Below are positions 35,778 to 47,964 of a DNA stretch of 64,000 nucleotides, one piece after another. The notes below the pieces were generated by a model that worked only from the letters and a program-made list of their open reading frames with translations, searched no databases and was not told the origin of the DNA. Source of the stretch: Musa acuminata AAA Group (lineage: Eukaryota > Streptophyta > Magnoliopsida > Zingiberales > Musaceae). The stretch is from assembly GCF_036884655.1 (NCBI RefSeq), contig NC_088339.1, positions 21,157,001-21,221,000 of the forward strand. The letters are read 5' to 3'. A program made the translations under genes and the position numbers. Numbering within the stretch: the stretch's first letter is position 1; each line of letters begins with the position of its first letter.

Positions 35778-38147
35778 ATGGAGGCCAGTAATATTTCTCG
35801 TATGATTAGTTTGAATGGAAATAATTGGATGATATGGAAACCAAGAATGGAAGATCTCTTGTATTGCAAAGATTTGTATGGACCTTTGCAGGGGGATAGT
35901 GCAAAACCTACAACTATGACAGATGATGAGTGGAAGAGGTTAGATCGAAAAACAATTGGGTTTATTAGACAGTGGCTTGATGATAGTGTCTTTCACCATG
36001 TTTCTACTGAAATTTCTGCATATTCTCTTTGGAAAAATTTGGAAAGTCTCTATGAAAGAAAAACAGCTGGCAACAAAGCTTTTTTGATCAGAAAACTTGT
36101 GAACCTAAAATATAGATAGGGTGCTTCTATTGCTGAGCATTTGAATGAAATGCAGAGTATTACTAACCAGTTATCCTCTATGAGAATGTCTCTTGATGAT
36201 GAGTTGCAGGCATTGTTACTTCTCAGTTCATTACTAGAAAGTTGGGAGACACTGGTGGTTTCCCTTAGTAATTCTGCGCCAGATGGTATTGTCACTATGA
36301 GTCAAGTAACAAGCAGTTTGTTGAATGAGGAGTTGAGAAGAAAGAGTTCGGCAACATCTCAGAATGATTCACAGGCACTTATCTCAGAGAACAGAGGAAG
36401 GTCAAAGTCTAGAAGCAGTTCACGTATGGGTAGGAGCAAGTCAAGATCAAGAAAAGATATTGTTTGCTATAACTGTGGTGAGAAAGGACATTACAAGAAC
36501 CAATGTAAGCAACCTAAGAAGAACAAGAAAAAGGGAAAAGAAGTGGAGTCTACAGAGTCAAAGGATAATACTACAGCTACAGTGCAGGGTGGTGATTATT
36601 TGATTTTGTCTCCTTCTGATGATATTTTTTCTTGTGTGTGTCAGGATCTTGAGTGGGTGATTGACACAGGTGCTTCTTATCATGCTACACCACGGAGGGA
36701 GTTTTTTGCTACATACAGGTCTGGAAACTTTGGTGTTGTCAAGATGGGCAACTATGGCACAGCAGACATCATTGGCATGGGTGATATCCATTTAAAGACC
36801 AACCTTGGCTGCAAGTTGGTACTTAAGGATGTGAGGCATGTGATTGACTTGAGGCTGAATTTAATTTCAGTTGGAAGACTAGATGATGAAGAGTATGAAA
36901 GCAGATTTCACAGAGGGCAATAGAAGCTCAGTAAGGGTTCTCTTGTTATAGCTAATGGAAAGAAATGTCATACTTTGTATAGGTTGCAGGCTAAAGCTTA
37001 TGGTGAGCAGTTAAATGCTACAGAGAAAGACTTCAGTATGGAGTTGTGGCATAGGCGATTGGGACACATGAGCGAGAAGGGGCTACAAGCTCTTTCCAAG
37101 AGAGAGGTATTACCGGATCTCAGAGGTATACATCTGAACCCTTGTATTGATTGTTTGGCTGGTAAACAACATAGAGTTTCATTTGCTAGTGCTGCTTTGT
37201 CTAGAAAAATGCATGCCTTAGACCGTGTTTATACAGATGTATGTGGTCCTTTGAGGACAAAAACTCTTGGTGGATCTGTTGATGTTCTTGGTATAAGTGG
37301 TGCACTTTATTTTGTCACTTTTATAGACGATTTTTCCAGGAAAGTTTGGGCTTTTGCTTTGAAGACCAAAGATCAGGTTATTAATGTCTTCAAAGAGTTT
37401 CATGCCAGGGTTGAAAGAGAGACAGAAAGGAAATTGAAATGCATAAGATCAGATAATGGTGGTGAGTATACGGGATTGTTTAATGACTATTGCAGGTCAC
37501 ATGGGATCCAACATGAGATGACAGTTCCTGGTACACCTCAGCATAATGCAATTGCAGAGAGGATGAACCGCACCATCATGGAAAAGATCAGATGTATGCT
37601 TTCACAGGCCAAGCTACCCAAAAGGTTTTGGGATGAGGCTTTGAGGACTGCAGTTGATGTGATCAACTTATCACCATGTACAGCCCTAGATGGTGATGTT
37701 GCATAGCATGTATGGTCAGAGAAAGATGTTTCCTACAGGCATTTGAGAGTATTTGGTTGTCGTGCATTTGCACATGTTCCAGATAATGAGAGGTCCAAGC
37801 TGGATGGTAAGTCTAAAGAATGTATTTTTCTTGGTTACTCACATGATCAGTTTGGTTACAGGCTTTGGGATCCAGAAAAGCAGAAGGTGTTCAGGAGCAG
37901 AGATGTGGTCTTCTTTGAGGATCAAACCTTTGAGGATTTGAAGAAGAAGGCACCAGCCAAGACTTCTGTAGAAGGATTAGCAGATTGTGACCCAGTTATT
38001 CCTCCAGTATATCATGGTGATGGGGGAGATGTGCAGGAAAATAGTGTAGAGCCTGATGTTGATTTACCTGCAGACATGTTGACGAAGACCTTACCAAAAG
38101 AAAGACAAGAGATATGCCGACAGTTGGTCGGCATGTCTTCACATTGA
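35778..38147 (+). pseudogene. Body 1 gag-protease-integrase pseudogene lacking RT
   Basis: Gag starts at ATG 35778 (MEASNISRMISLNGNNW). The zinc knuckle CYNCGEKGHYKNQC is near 36465, the protease DTGASYH near 36664, and GAG-pre-integrase WHRRLGHMSEKG near 37046. The integrase DDE residues are all present: D in YTDVCGPL near 37233, D in SDNGGEYTG near 37450, E in NAIAERMNR near 37548. Three in-frame stops interrupt it, at 36117-36119, 36921-36923 and 37704-37706. At about 38065-38072 the reading passes from the post-integrase linker straight to ADMLTKTLPKERQ, so RT and most of RNase H are deleted. Confidence 0.94.
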
Positions 38148-38189
38148 GGAGTCATGGGACAACCTCCCGTATGGGCTGAAGGGGGAGGT

Positions 38190-38793
38190 TGTTGGGCTGA
38201 TGGCCCATATTCAGCCCATGTGGGCTTTATCAGCCCACAGCCCACACCCCCTCTTAACCTAACCCTAATTAAGATTAGGGGGGTGTGGTGGCTGTGTTTT
38301 AGAGGCAGATTAAAGCTATAAAAAGGCAGCAACGAGGCAGATCTTTGGAGCGACGAGATTCCAAAGAGAAGAAGGAGAACAAGGCAGAAAAGGAAGAGAA
38401 AGAAAGGGAAGAAGACATGGACAACGCAGAGAGACTATTCTCAATCATCTAGCAGTGTTCTCATCTCAGGTTAGATCAAATCTACAGTAGGCTCTTGCTG
38501 TGATTACTTGGGAGGTTTTAGATATTGTGGGCAGTGACGTGATCCTTGTATCCCAGTTATTCTCTTGTGGTTGTTGCTAGGGTTTTGGGCAAGAGATTGA
38601 GATTTGTACATTCATTATTCTCATAGTGGATTATCTCTAGTTTGCCCCGTGGTTTTTACCCTTCACATTGAAGGGGTTTTCCACGTATATCTTGGTGTTC
38701 TATTTGATTGTGTTTCCATTTTATTCCGCTGCGTATTTTGGTCTTCTAGTATTTGTTCCTATACAAAGGTTATTCCTGTTTATATCCCCATCA
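38190..38793 (+). repeat. LTR B (shared middle LTR)
   Basis: 604 bp between the two bodies. It shares most variants with LTR C (GATATTC changed to GGTCTTC, CATTTATT to CATTCATT), and a primer-binding site identical to that of body 1 follows. Confidence 0.95.
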
Positions 38794-38840
38794 ACTGGTA
38801 TCAGAGCGGGGTTTTGGTGATTTAATTTTTGTATTTGAAC

Positions 38841-41204
38841 ATGGAGGCCAGTAATATTTCTCGTATGATTAGTTTGAATGGAAATAATTGGATGATATGG
38901 AAACCAAGAATGGAAGATCTCTTGTATTGCAAAGATTTGTATGGACCTTTGCAGGGGGATAGTGCAAAACCTACAACTATGACAGATGATGAGTGGAAGA
39001 GGTTAGATCGAAAAACAATTGGGTTTATTAGACAGTGGCTTGATGATAGTGTCTTTCACCATGTTTCTACTGAAATTTCTGCATATTCTCTTTGGAAAAA
39101 TTTGGAAAGTCTCTATGAAAGAAAAACAGCTGGCAACAAAGCTTTTTTGATCAGAAAACTTGTGAACCTAAAATATAGATAGGGTGCTTCTATTGCTGAG
39201 CATTTGAATGAAATACAGAGTATTACTAACCAGTTATCCTCTATGAAAATGTCTCTTGATGATGAGTTGCATGCATTGTTACTTCTCAGTTCATTACCAG
39301 AAAGTTGGGAGACACTGGTGGTTTCCCTTAGTAATTCTGCGCCAGATGGTATTGTCACTATGAGTCAAGTAACAAGCAGTTTGTTGAATGAGGAGTTGAG
39401 AAGAAAGAGTTCGGCAACATCTCAGAATGATTCACAGGCACTTATCTCAGAGAACAGAGGAAGGTCAAAGTCTAGAAGCAGTTCACGTATGGGTAGGAGC
39501 AAGTCAAGATCAAGAAAAGATATTGTTTGCTATAACTGTGGTGAGAAAGGACATTACAAGAACCAATGTAAGCAACCTAAGAAGAACAAGAAAAAGGGAA
39601 AAGAAGTGGAGTCTACAGAGTCAAAGGATAATACTACAGCTACAGTGCAGGGTGGTGATTATTTGATTTTGTCTCCTTCTGATGATATTTTTTCTTGTGT
39701 GTGTCAGGATCTTGAGTGGGTGATTGACACAGGTGCTTCTTATCATGCTACACCACGGAGGGAGTTTTTTGCTACATACAGGTCTGGAAACTTTGGTGTT
39801 GTCAAGATGGGCAACTATGGCACAGCAGACATCATTGGCATGGGTGATATCCATTTAAAGACCAACCTTGGCTGCAAGTTGGTACTTAAGGATGTGAGGC
39901 ATGTGATTGACTTGAGGCTGAATTTAATTTCAGTTGGAAGATTAGATGATGAAGACTATGAAAGCAGATTTCACAGAGGGCAATGGAAGCTCAGTAAGGG
40001 TTCTCTTGTTATAGCTAGTGGAAAGAAATGTCATACTTTGTATAGGTTGTAGGCTAAAGCTTATGGTGAGCAGTTAAATGCTACAGAGAAAGACTTCAGT
40101 ATGGAGTTGTGGCATAGGCGATTGGGACACATGAGCGAGAAGGGGCTACAAGCTCTTTCCAAGAGAGAGGTATTACCGGATCTCAGAGGTATACATCTGA
40201 ACCCTTGTATTGATTGTTTGGCTGGTAAACAACATAGAGTTTCATTTGCTAGTGCTGCTTTGTCTAGAAAAATGCATGCCTTAGACCGTGTTTATACAGA
40301 TGTATGTGGTCCTTTGAGGACAAAAACTCCTGGTGGATCTGTTGATGTTCTTAGTATAAGTGGTGCACTTTATTTTGTCACTTTTATAGATGATTTTTCC
40401 AGGAAAGTTTGGGCTTATGCTTTGAAGACCAAAGATCAGGTTATTAATGTCTTCAAAGAGTTTCATGCCAGGGATGAAAGGGAGACAGAAAGAAAATTGA
40501 AATGCATAAGATCAGGTGGTGAGAATACGGGATTGTTTAATGACTATTGCAGGTCACATGGGATCCAACATGAGATGACAGTTCCTGGTACACCTCAGCA
40601 TAATGCAATTGCAGAGAGGATGAACCGCACCATCATGGAAAAGATCAGATGTATGCTTTCACAGGCCAAGCTACCCAAAAGGTTTTGGGATGAGGCTTTG
40701 AGGACTGCAGTTGATGTGATCAACTTATCACCATGTACAGCCCTAGATGGTGATGTTGCATAGCATGTATGGTCAGAGAAAGATGTTTCCTACAGGCATT
40801 TGAGAGTATTTGGTTGTCGTGCATTTGCACATATTCCAGATAATGAGAGGTCCAAGCTGGATGGTAAGTCTAAAGAATGTATTTTTCTTGGTTACTCACA
40901 TGATCAGTTTGGTTACAGGCTTTGGGATCCAGAAAAGCAGAAGGTGTTCAGGAGCAGAGATGTGGTCTTCTTTGAGGATCAAACCTTTGAGGATTTGAAG
41001 AAGAAGGCACCAGCCAAGACTTCTGTAGAAGGATTAGCAGATTGTGACCCAGTTATTCCTCCAGTATATCATGGTGATGGGGGAGATGTGCAGGAAAATA
41101 GTGTAGAGCCTGATGTTGATTTACCTGCAGACATGTTGACGAAGACCTTACCAAAAGAAAGACAGGAGATATGCCGACAGTTGGTCGGCATGTCTTCACA
41201 TTGA
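38841..41204 (+). pseudogene. Body 2 gag-protease-integrase pseudogene lacking RT
   Basis: Same order of domains as body 1, with gag ATG at 38841. Stops at 39180-39182 and 40761-40763 are shared with body 1. The body 1 stop near 36921 is here a Trp codon (CAATGG), while a private stop lies at 40050-40052. A 6-bp deletion near 40515 changes SDNGGEYTG to SGGENTG and removes the second catalytic Asp of integrase. The RT deletion junction is identical. It is inactive on its own. Confidence 0.94.
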
Positions 41205-41246
41205 GGAGTCATGGGACAACCTCCCTTATGAGCTGAAGGGGGAGGT

Positions 41247-41850
41247 TGTTGGGCTGATGGCCCATATTCAGCCCATGTGAGCTTTATCAGCCCACAGCCC
41301 ACACCCCCTCTTAACCTAACCCTAATTAAGATTAGGGGGGTGTGGTGGCTGCGTTTTAGAGGCAGATTAAAGCTATAAAAAGGCAGCAACGAGGCAGATC
41401 TTTGGAGCGACGAGATTCCAAAGAGAAGAAGGAGAACAAGGCAGAAAAGGAAGAGAAAGAAAGGGAAGAAGACATGGACAACGTAGAGAGACTATTCTCA
41501 ATCATCTAGCAGTGTTCTCATCTCAGGTTAGATAAAATCTACAGTAGGCTCTTGCTGTGATTACTTGGGAGGTTTTAGATATTGTGGGCAGTGACGTGAT
41601 CCTTGTATCCCAGTTATTCTCTTGTGGTTGTTGCTAGGGTTTTGGGCAAGAGATTGAGATTTGTACATTCATTATTCTCATAGTGGATTATCTCTAGTTT
41701 GCCCCGTGGTTTTTACCCTTCACATTGAAGGGGTTTTCCACGTATATCTTGGTGTTCTGTTTGATTGTGTTTCCATTTTATTCCGCTGCGTATTTTGGTC
41801 TTCTAGTATTTGTTCCTATACAAAGGTTATTCCTGTTTATATCCCCATCA
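41247..41850 (+). repeat. LTR C of the composite
   Basis: 604 bp, closest to LTR B. Followed by GTCGT, the mutated right copy of the target-site duplication, and then by old-copia integrase sequence. Confidence 0.95.
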
Positions 41851-41855
41851 GTCGT

Positions 41856-43839
41856 TCCACGATTCCATTATGTTCAGAAGTATGTGAGGGGTGAGAAAAT
41901 AAAATATTTCATTGATTTCAAAAAAGTTATGAAGTTTTTAAATTCACCAATATTATCTAGGTAAAATAAAATAATAGATCATTAAATTACACTTTAGAAA
42001 AATGATTAATACTTTATATTTTTGCTTCATGGGAAATAATATGTAATTTATAAAATGATTAACAAAAATAAGATAGTAGTTAAATTCGTCATGAGATTGG
42101 ATTGGTGAAAAATCCCAAATATCAGAATATATAAGTTCAAGAGATGAATTACTTTGATAGATTGTGAGAGAGGATGTAAAAAATAGAAGTTTGTGATTTT
42201 ATTACATTTGCATGTGTTACATAAAAAGAGATGGCAAGATGATGTTGATAAAGTTAAATTAGAATAATATGATTTAGAACCTTAAAAAAAATATCCTAAG
42301 TGATTGTACCATTCTTAAAAATGGAGCCTTAATAGTGGCTAGAGTAAAGATGGGTTTGAATGGTGTAATAGCTGATCACTCGTAAACTCCATCTCTATTT
42401 AACCCCTCTATGAGATGTGCTCCCGTGTTGAGATCCTTCACAACAAATGAAGAGAGTAAGAATTCAATAGAAACATTATTAAAAGAACATAAGTTAGAAA
42501 CAAATATTAAGTTCTTCTTTATATCATGAACATAAAGAATATCATAAAGTAAAAAAAATTGAGGAAGATGAAAGATTTGTAAAACCAAGTTATTTTGAAA
42601 CTTTTACCATCACCTATAATAATATCATCTGAACCATCGTAATTTGAATGAAGAGACAGATTATTTAAGTCAAATATGACATGATGAGAAGTCCCAGAAT
42701 CAACAGGTTAGTTTGATGAAGGTTAAAAAAATTGGATAGCAAAATGAGTAAACAGTGGTGGTAATAAAAATCAAGTAGGTAGTGCAATAGGATATGTAGA
42801 ATAAGATAGGTATGAAGGCTGAAACAACTATGAAATAGTTGCTTACAAACGACAACATAGTTGGTGACTATCTTAATGGTTATGAATCTTGCCTTTGTTG
42901 TTAAAATTAGCTTTGTTATCAAAATTGATAGTAATATAAGCAGTATTAGAAGGTGGTGACTCTTGTTTAAGATAAGCTTCATAGTAAAAAAAACTTATCA
43001 TAAAGTTTTTCAAAGGATATAGGATTATCATAAGTATAAATCACAACCAAGATATCTTTGTAATCTAAACTAAGACTATTTAATACATAAAAAATGATCT
43101 CTTCATCATCAAATGGTGCATCAATCATAGCAAGTGCATTAAATTAAGTTTTGATTACCTATATTAGTCAAAAATAGATTTTGTAACCTTAGAAAGTTTG
43201 AAGAGAGTTTCTCGAAGTTGCATAAGAGGATCACAAGATTTATTGACATACATTATTGCAAGTATGGTCCACACTTCATAAGAGGGCTAAGTACGAAATG
43301 ATTTAACGAGAGAGAGAGAGATACTGAGAGCACTTATAAGAATAATATGAACTTCATGGATTCAAAAAATACATTTAAGATTAATAATTTTAAAAAAAAA
43401 TTCTCTAATCATTTATGGAGCGTAAGTGATGGTGTCATCTACATAACCGATTAAAACCGAATAAAAAAAATAAAATTGAGTATACCAAGAGATATAATTT
43501 GTGGATATGAGTTTAAAAATAACTTGGACTACATTATTAATGGAGATAAAAGTATTTTTAAGAATAAAAAAGTTGGGGATGATATGAGATGAGCCGCTAG
43601 TTGAAGAGGTATTACGGGCTATATAAAAAAGTGGAGAAGAAAAAGACCCAAAATATCTTATAAAAAAGAGTGGCTTGCTAAAACATAAAACTCAATGGAA
43701 GTTGAAATGCTATCTTCAACCATGATAAAAGAGGAGATACAGAAGAATAGCAGTAAAGGGTTGCAATGCTACTTTCAACAGAGAAGTTACAAAGCAATAA
43801 AGTGAGAATCAAGAAATAAAATCTCCTTAGAGCAATTAT
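41856..43839 (-). pseudogene. Old copia gag, pre-integrase and integrase start remnant
   Basis: On the minus strand, SEHNGIVER sits at the break point near 41856-41885, and HDIKKNLIFVSNL with IEGLNRDGVYE (42376-42588) is the GAG-pre-integrase region. The stretch 42590-43830 is AT-rich, gag-like and broken by stops. It joins on paper to the piece ending at 35121. Confidence 0.75.
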
Positions 43840-43852
43840 GGCTTTGAGACCA

Positions 43853-44111
43853 TAAAAAAAAGACTAATTGAATTCTATTGATATTAAATTTATATAGATA
43901 TTACAATGTATAATTTTTTCAATCAATAATAAATATATAATATTCACTAAATCATTTCATAACATAAGAGATCATGTTGAGATCATGATCTTTATTATTA
44001 ATAAATCATGATAATATATTATTATAATTTTTATGATTTATAATCATGATAATATAATATCCAAATATTAAGAGGATCATGTTAATTTTATCATAATTTA
44101 ATTTTTTTTCA
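43853..44111 (-). repeat. 5' LTR (element orientation) of the old copia element
   Basis: About 258 bp; matches 32625-32842 in its central 200 bases and is followed on its internal side by a degenerate tRNA-Met primer-binding site at 43840-43852. Confidence 0.75.
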
Positions 44112-44165
44112 ATTTCAAACAAATTAAAATTGAAATGCCTATTCACAAGTACCGCACGCATGAGA

Positions 44166-44436
44166 GTTCAGAGTTTGCCGTACCGGACTGTACCGCCCGG
44201 TACGAGCGGTACGTACCGGTCCGATAGGCTAGCGGTACGCGGACCGTCCTGTACTGGTCCGCCCGTACCGAGCACTGTAGCAGTGCGCTGTAGCACTGTA
44301 GCAGTGCACTGTGCTCGGTACACCTGAGTGTACCGCTCGGTACACCTCGGTGTACCGAGCGGTATACTGTACCGTACCGGTACCGAGCCCGGGTCGAAAC
44401 GCCGGTACGATACGGTACGGCGAATCTTGGTTCAGA
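44166..44436. mobile_element. GTAC-rich palindromic MITE-like element
   Basis: GTTCAGA occurs at 44166-44172 and again at 44430-44436, like a 7-bp target duplication. The enclosed 257 bp begin and end with inverted copies of GCCGTACCG (near 44177 and 44413). Seventeen of the eighteen GTAC tetramers in the neighbourhood lie inside it, where about one is expected by chance. Shorter internal palindromes such as CACTGTAGCAGTG are nested inside. It has no coding capacity and strong hairpin potential. Its superfamily is unclear. Confidence 0.75.
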
Positions 44437-44639
44437 CAACCACTGTTCATGAAGCAAACAAAACAATGCATGAACAAGTCATTCACGGTCTCGTACAAAC
44501 AAGCCACCCTCAACCCCATGTTGATGAAGACCCCAACGACAACACAACAATCCAATCCAGTCCTTCACATACAAAATACAAGTGAGCTAAACAAAACCCA
44601 CACGATCAGAGCGTGGTAAGGAAGCAATCTAGCTGTTGA

Positions 44640-47600
44640 CTATGATATCCACTGGGAGTCAACCATCACCACTTCACTGCTTTCATGTCGCTTCGACGGA
44701 TCCTTCACTTCGGCCTCTGCATCCGAGTCACCTTCGTTGTCTGTGATGGAGCTATCTTCTTTTCTTTCAATCGATGAGAGACAAGTTTCAATATTAACAA
44801 CATCGGAATGACAAGTTTGTATCTCTGCTTGACCACCGGATGACATATCCATGCTAATGCTATCTTCTCCTTGATTTCCATCCTCGGACTTCCATTCCAG
44901 TTGCCTCAGGAAGCATACTTCGATATCGGTCAACGAGTCGTCTTCATCCTCAGTGAAGTGATCACTGAAACGCTGGCTACAGGTGCGACTACCCGAGATG
45001 CATCTTGTGGAGTCACTCAAGCTCGGTTCCACCACCAGCTGACTGTAGGCTTCTGGTTCATTGTCTGATGTGATCTCGCTCGATTCGTCTTCGCTCATGT
45101 CTACATCTTTCTGGCTAATGTAATCATCGTCTCCCCGGTTGTGGGATGAAGGAGAACATGAGAAGTCCGAATACCCGCTCATGGCTGCCTCTTCACGTTC
45201 CCTCAGTGTTTTGAGGATTAGGGTCTTGAGTAAGTTCATGACTTGAACAGCATGCATAAGAGCTGTTAAAGGATCCGACATCTGGTAGGAAGGAAGGCCG
45301 TAAGTATCACAAATGCTCGAAGACCGATAGATGGGGGAAGCTCGGCCTGGAATGATGTCGGTACCTGAGTCATGTTTGGAGCAAATACCATGGCGATATT
45401 TCTTGCATTCATCTTGTTTAGTTCTTCTTCTTCAACAACATCAGCCATGAGCTCAACGGCCCAGTTGAGAAGCGAAGCCGGGGTCGGTGGAAGCAGCTTC
45501 ACGAGCTGCACCGATTCCTCCTCGGTGATGCACTGAAGAACTTGTTCAGGTGAAAGGCTATCCAGCACACCCTCCGGAAGTTCTCTGAACCATGCCTGAC
45601 CAGAATAATATCACTGCATAAGCTTCTTTCTTCATCTCTTAATGCACAATATATGATCTTTATGAAGTTTTCACATTGGACTGCAAGTCAATTTCAGCGA
45701 TCATTCCATCCAAATTCCACTAATCAATGAAGTAGCAAGAACTTTCAAACTCTAAAGCATGTTCGATGCTAATAACAATATTTCTTATACCATCGATTAT
45801 CGAGAAAAGCAGTCCTTTCTTGAAATGTTACAGAGAGTATTGTTCAATTTAAATCTAAGAAAGGTCGACAACATCCGCCTTTCCACCCTATCAAAAGTTC
45901 TAGGTGGAAAATTGAACCTTATTTCCGCACTATACATAACGATTAATATCTTAGTAATTAATTGCATTATGAGGGTGCCACAAGCTGGTTGATCTTTGAC
46001 AAAATTTAGAATGAAACTAGAATTAATCATGTATTTCAGTGCAAAAGGTGTTAAAGATAACCGGGAATCTAGCAAACCAGTGATCACAAGATTAAGTTGG
46101 CCAAACAGTGGATCTCACCTTAATCAGGCTGGCCAAGCAGTGCACATCAATGTCCTCTGGCACAGTGCCCTTGTTTAGTTGCTCCCTGACATGTTCCTCT
46201 TGGCTGTTCTCCGGATTTATGCGAAATATTCCTTCAGCCTGCAATGCAATCCACACCCAAATCAAGAAATCTTTGTTCTTGATAGCTGACATTTGAGTAC
46301 CTAATAAGCTCATTCTTGCTGGATTAGGCAAGCTTACCTTAAGACCTCCTTGTGAGTACAACCTCTCCTGCATTAGCAGGAGAATCGTGGGAACGCTGTT
46401 GCCCTTGGAGTCATAACCACACTGCATCGATTCAGCTGAGACGCCAAAGACACTGGCACTGCACAATAAATGCAAAGCAAAATGGTCAGCATAAACAGTA
46501 GTAACTCATGAGGCATTTGTCACCTATGGTAGAGTGGTCTCCGAAGGATAATTCCAAGATGCTTAATCTGTAGAGTTACTAGATTTAGGCCTCTACCAGA
46601 GATTATCCTAGGACAGAAACATCACTCTAAACACTGCAGTAACAGTATCATTACAAGCAAACTGGGAGTCTGTACGAAAAGTTGCTTCCTCGCTTGATGG
46701 TTGACAACAGCTGCCATGCTCTGAATGAAAGTACCTCAAAATACAGCATGACTTTTTTGTCCTCTTTCTTTCTCTTTTTCATGTTCCTACTTTTTAATTC
46801 AGCAATCTAAAGAATGAGGTCTCACTAATTAAACAATTGAGGTTTTTGGTGCAGCAAAATGAATCACGCACTACATCAGAAGACTTCATTAGATTAGCTG
46901 AGATCTTTGTACAAGTTCATCCAGGGTTTGCAGCAATTTCTAAAGCCCACCTAAAGCAGAACCAGAAACTTAAAACTATTTTATACCCAAATTGCACTTT
47001 CAAACAAGAGGAGAGTATATAAATGTGACCAAACTAAAATTGTACTTTTAAAGAAACAGGAGGAGAGTATATCACGAAACTGAGCCTAATTTGTGATTTC
47101 AAACAGGAGCAAAGTGAAACTTAACCAAAAAAAAACCCTAATATTTCTTACTGAAGTAGCTTTTGCAAGTCAGGGGTATCCATGAGATGGATTCTTCCAC
47201 TTCTCAGAAACACATGTTTTTAGAGTTAAAACCACCTTCCCATCTTAACAAAGGGCTGCGGAAGTAATTCACCCTCCTTACAAGCCAAGGAGCGACAGAT
47301 CCAGTAAAAAAGAGTTCTTGCATGCGTTTACGAGCTGAATCCTCTAAGACTACTGATTTCCCAAATTTTATGGCAGATTAAGTGGAATCCGAAACAAAAT
47401 CATCCCAAAGTGAAGTCTTTTGCCTTTCCCCCCCCCCCCCCCCCCCCCTCAACAAGTAATAATCCACCAATTTCTTTGCTTCGCCATCCAAAAGACTCAA
47501 TTTTTCACTTGCTTTTGACAAATAGAAGCCAAAACCAATGCAAAATCGAATCGATTGATCTCCCAACTCAACATGAGAGAGGAGACAGAGGGAGGGAGGG

Positions 47601-47964
47601 AGAGAAGGAAGAAGGTGGACCTCGCACTGGGCACGCGGCCGGGGACCTCCAACTCGAACTCGACGGGGAGGCCGAGGAACCCATTGAAGCGATCGAAGGT
47701 GACGTGCGCGACGTGGCGGACATCGGTCGGCCACCCGATCTCCATGTGCTGCAGCGCAGGTATGACCTCGTCGTCGGCATCCCGCTCCATCCGGCACGAG
47801 GACACCATGGACCGCCGGATTGCCGCCAGGAGCAGCGCCAGAACAGAAATCTGCTGCTGCTTCCGTCGCTCCTCCTCCTTCTCCTTAGCCCGCTTCCCTT
47901 CCTCCTCCTCCCCTCTCCTTCCCCTGCATCCACCGGCCGACGACACCAACACCACTCCCGTCAT
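44640..47964 (-). CDS. CRIB-type ROP GTPase-activating protein
   Basis: Accelerates GTP hydrolysis by ROP (plant Rho) GTPases at the plasma membrane. Five exons: 47621-47964, 46338-46458, 46119-46238, 45365-45595 and 44640-45281, all GT-AG, 485 aa. The CRIB motif, residues 76-100 (IGWPTDVRHVAHVTFDRFNG), targets active ROP. The RhoGAP domain runs over about 120-300 with the catalytic arginine finger R161 in AEGIFRINPE and the conserved MNARNIAMVFAPNM near 255-270. The C-terminal 213-codon exon is acidic and Ser-rich, probably disordered. ATG 47964 (MTGVV) was chosen; an in-frame ATG at 47991 would add nine residues. Intron 1 holds a 21-C run. The GTAC element lies about 200 bp past the stop. 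Confidence 0.95.
47428..47448. repeat. Poly-C run (21 bases)
   Basis: Twenty-one consecutive C in intron 1 of the ROP-GAP gene, seen directly. The length may be unreliable from sequencing. Confidence 0.9.

Larger units (their letters stand above)
35127..41850 (+). mobile_element. Tandem three-LTR, two-body non-autonomous Ty1/copia composite
   Basis: The structure is LTR (35127-35730), internal (35731-38189), LTR (38190-38793), internal (38794-41246), LTR (41247-41850). Each LTR is 604 bp, begins TGTTGGGC and ends CCCCATCA. Periods are 3063 and 3057 bp. Each body has a TGGTATCAGAGC primer-binding site 4 bp after its LTR (ACTGGTATC...) and a polypurine tract (GAAGGGGGAGGT) just before the next LTR. 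Each encodes GAG, protease and integrase, then jumps to the extreme end of RNase H (ADMLTKTLPK), lacking reverse transcriptase. The gag and integrase style suggests the Tnt1/Tork side of copia. It is non-autonomous, and any mobility would have needed a helper. Confidence 0.95.
32625..44111 (-). mobile_element. Old, decayed Ty1/copia retrotransposon interrupted by a younger insertion
   Basis: LTR-like blocks at about 32625-32842 and 43853-44111 match each other over some 200 bases. A primer-binding site resembling the initiator-Met tRNA complement lies beside the right-hand LTR at 43840-43852 (minus strand TGGTCTCAAAGCC against the usual TGGTATCAGAGCC). Minus-strand internal sequence reads, in element order, GAG-pre-integrase (about 42376-42588), integrase start (about 41856-41890), integrase end (about 35078-35121), reverse transcriptase (about 33560-34020) and RNase H (32923-33342). 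All are full of stops and frameshifts. The younger element occupies 35127-41850, inside the integrase. Confidence 0.85.

Noticed and set aside
36364..36603. Alternate-frame proteins inside the copia gag (also at 39427-39666)
   Set aside because: Identical shadows in both bodies that follow the gag frame exactly.
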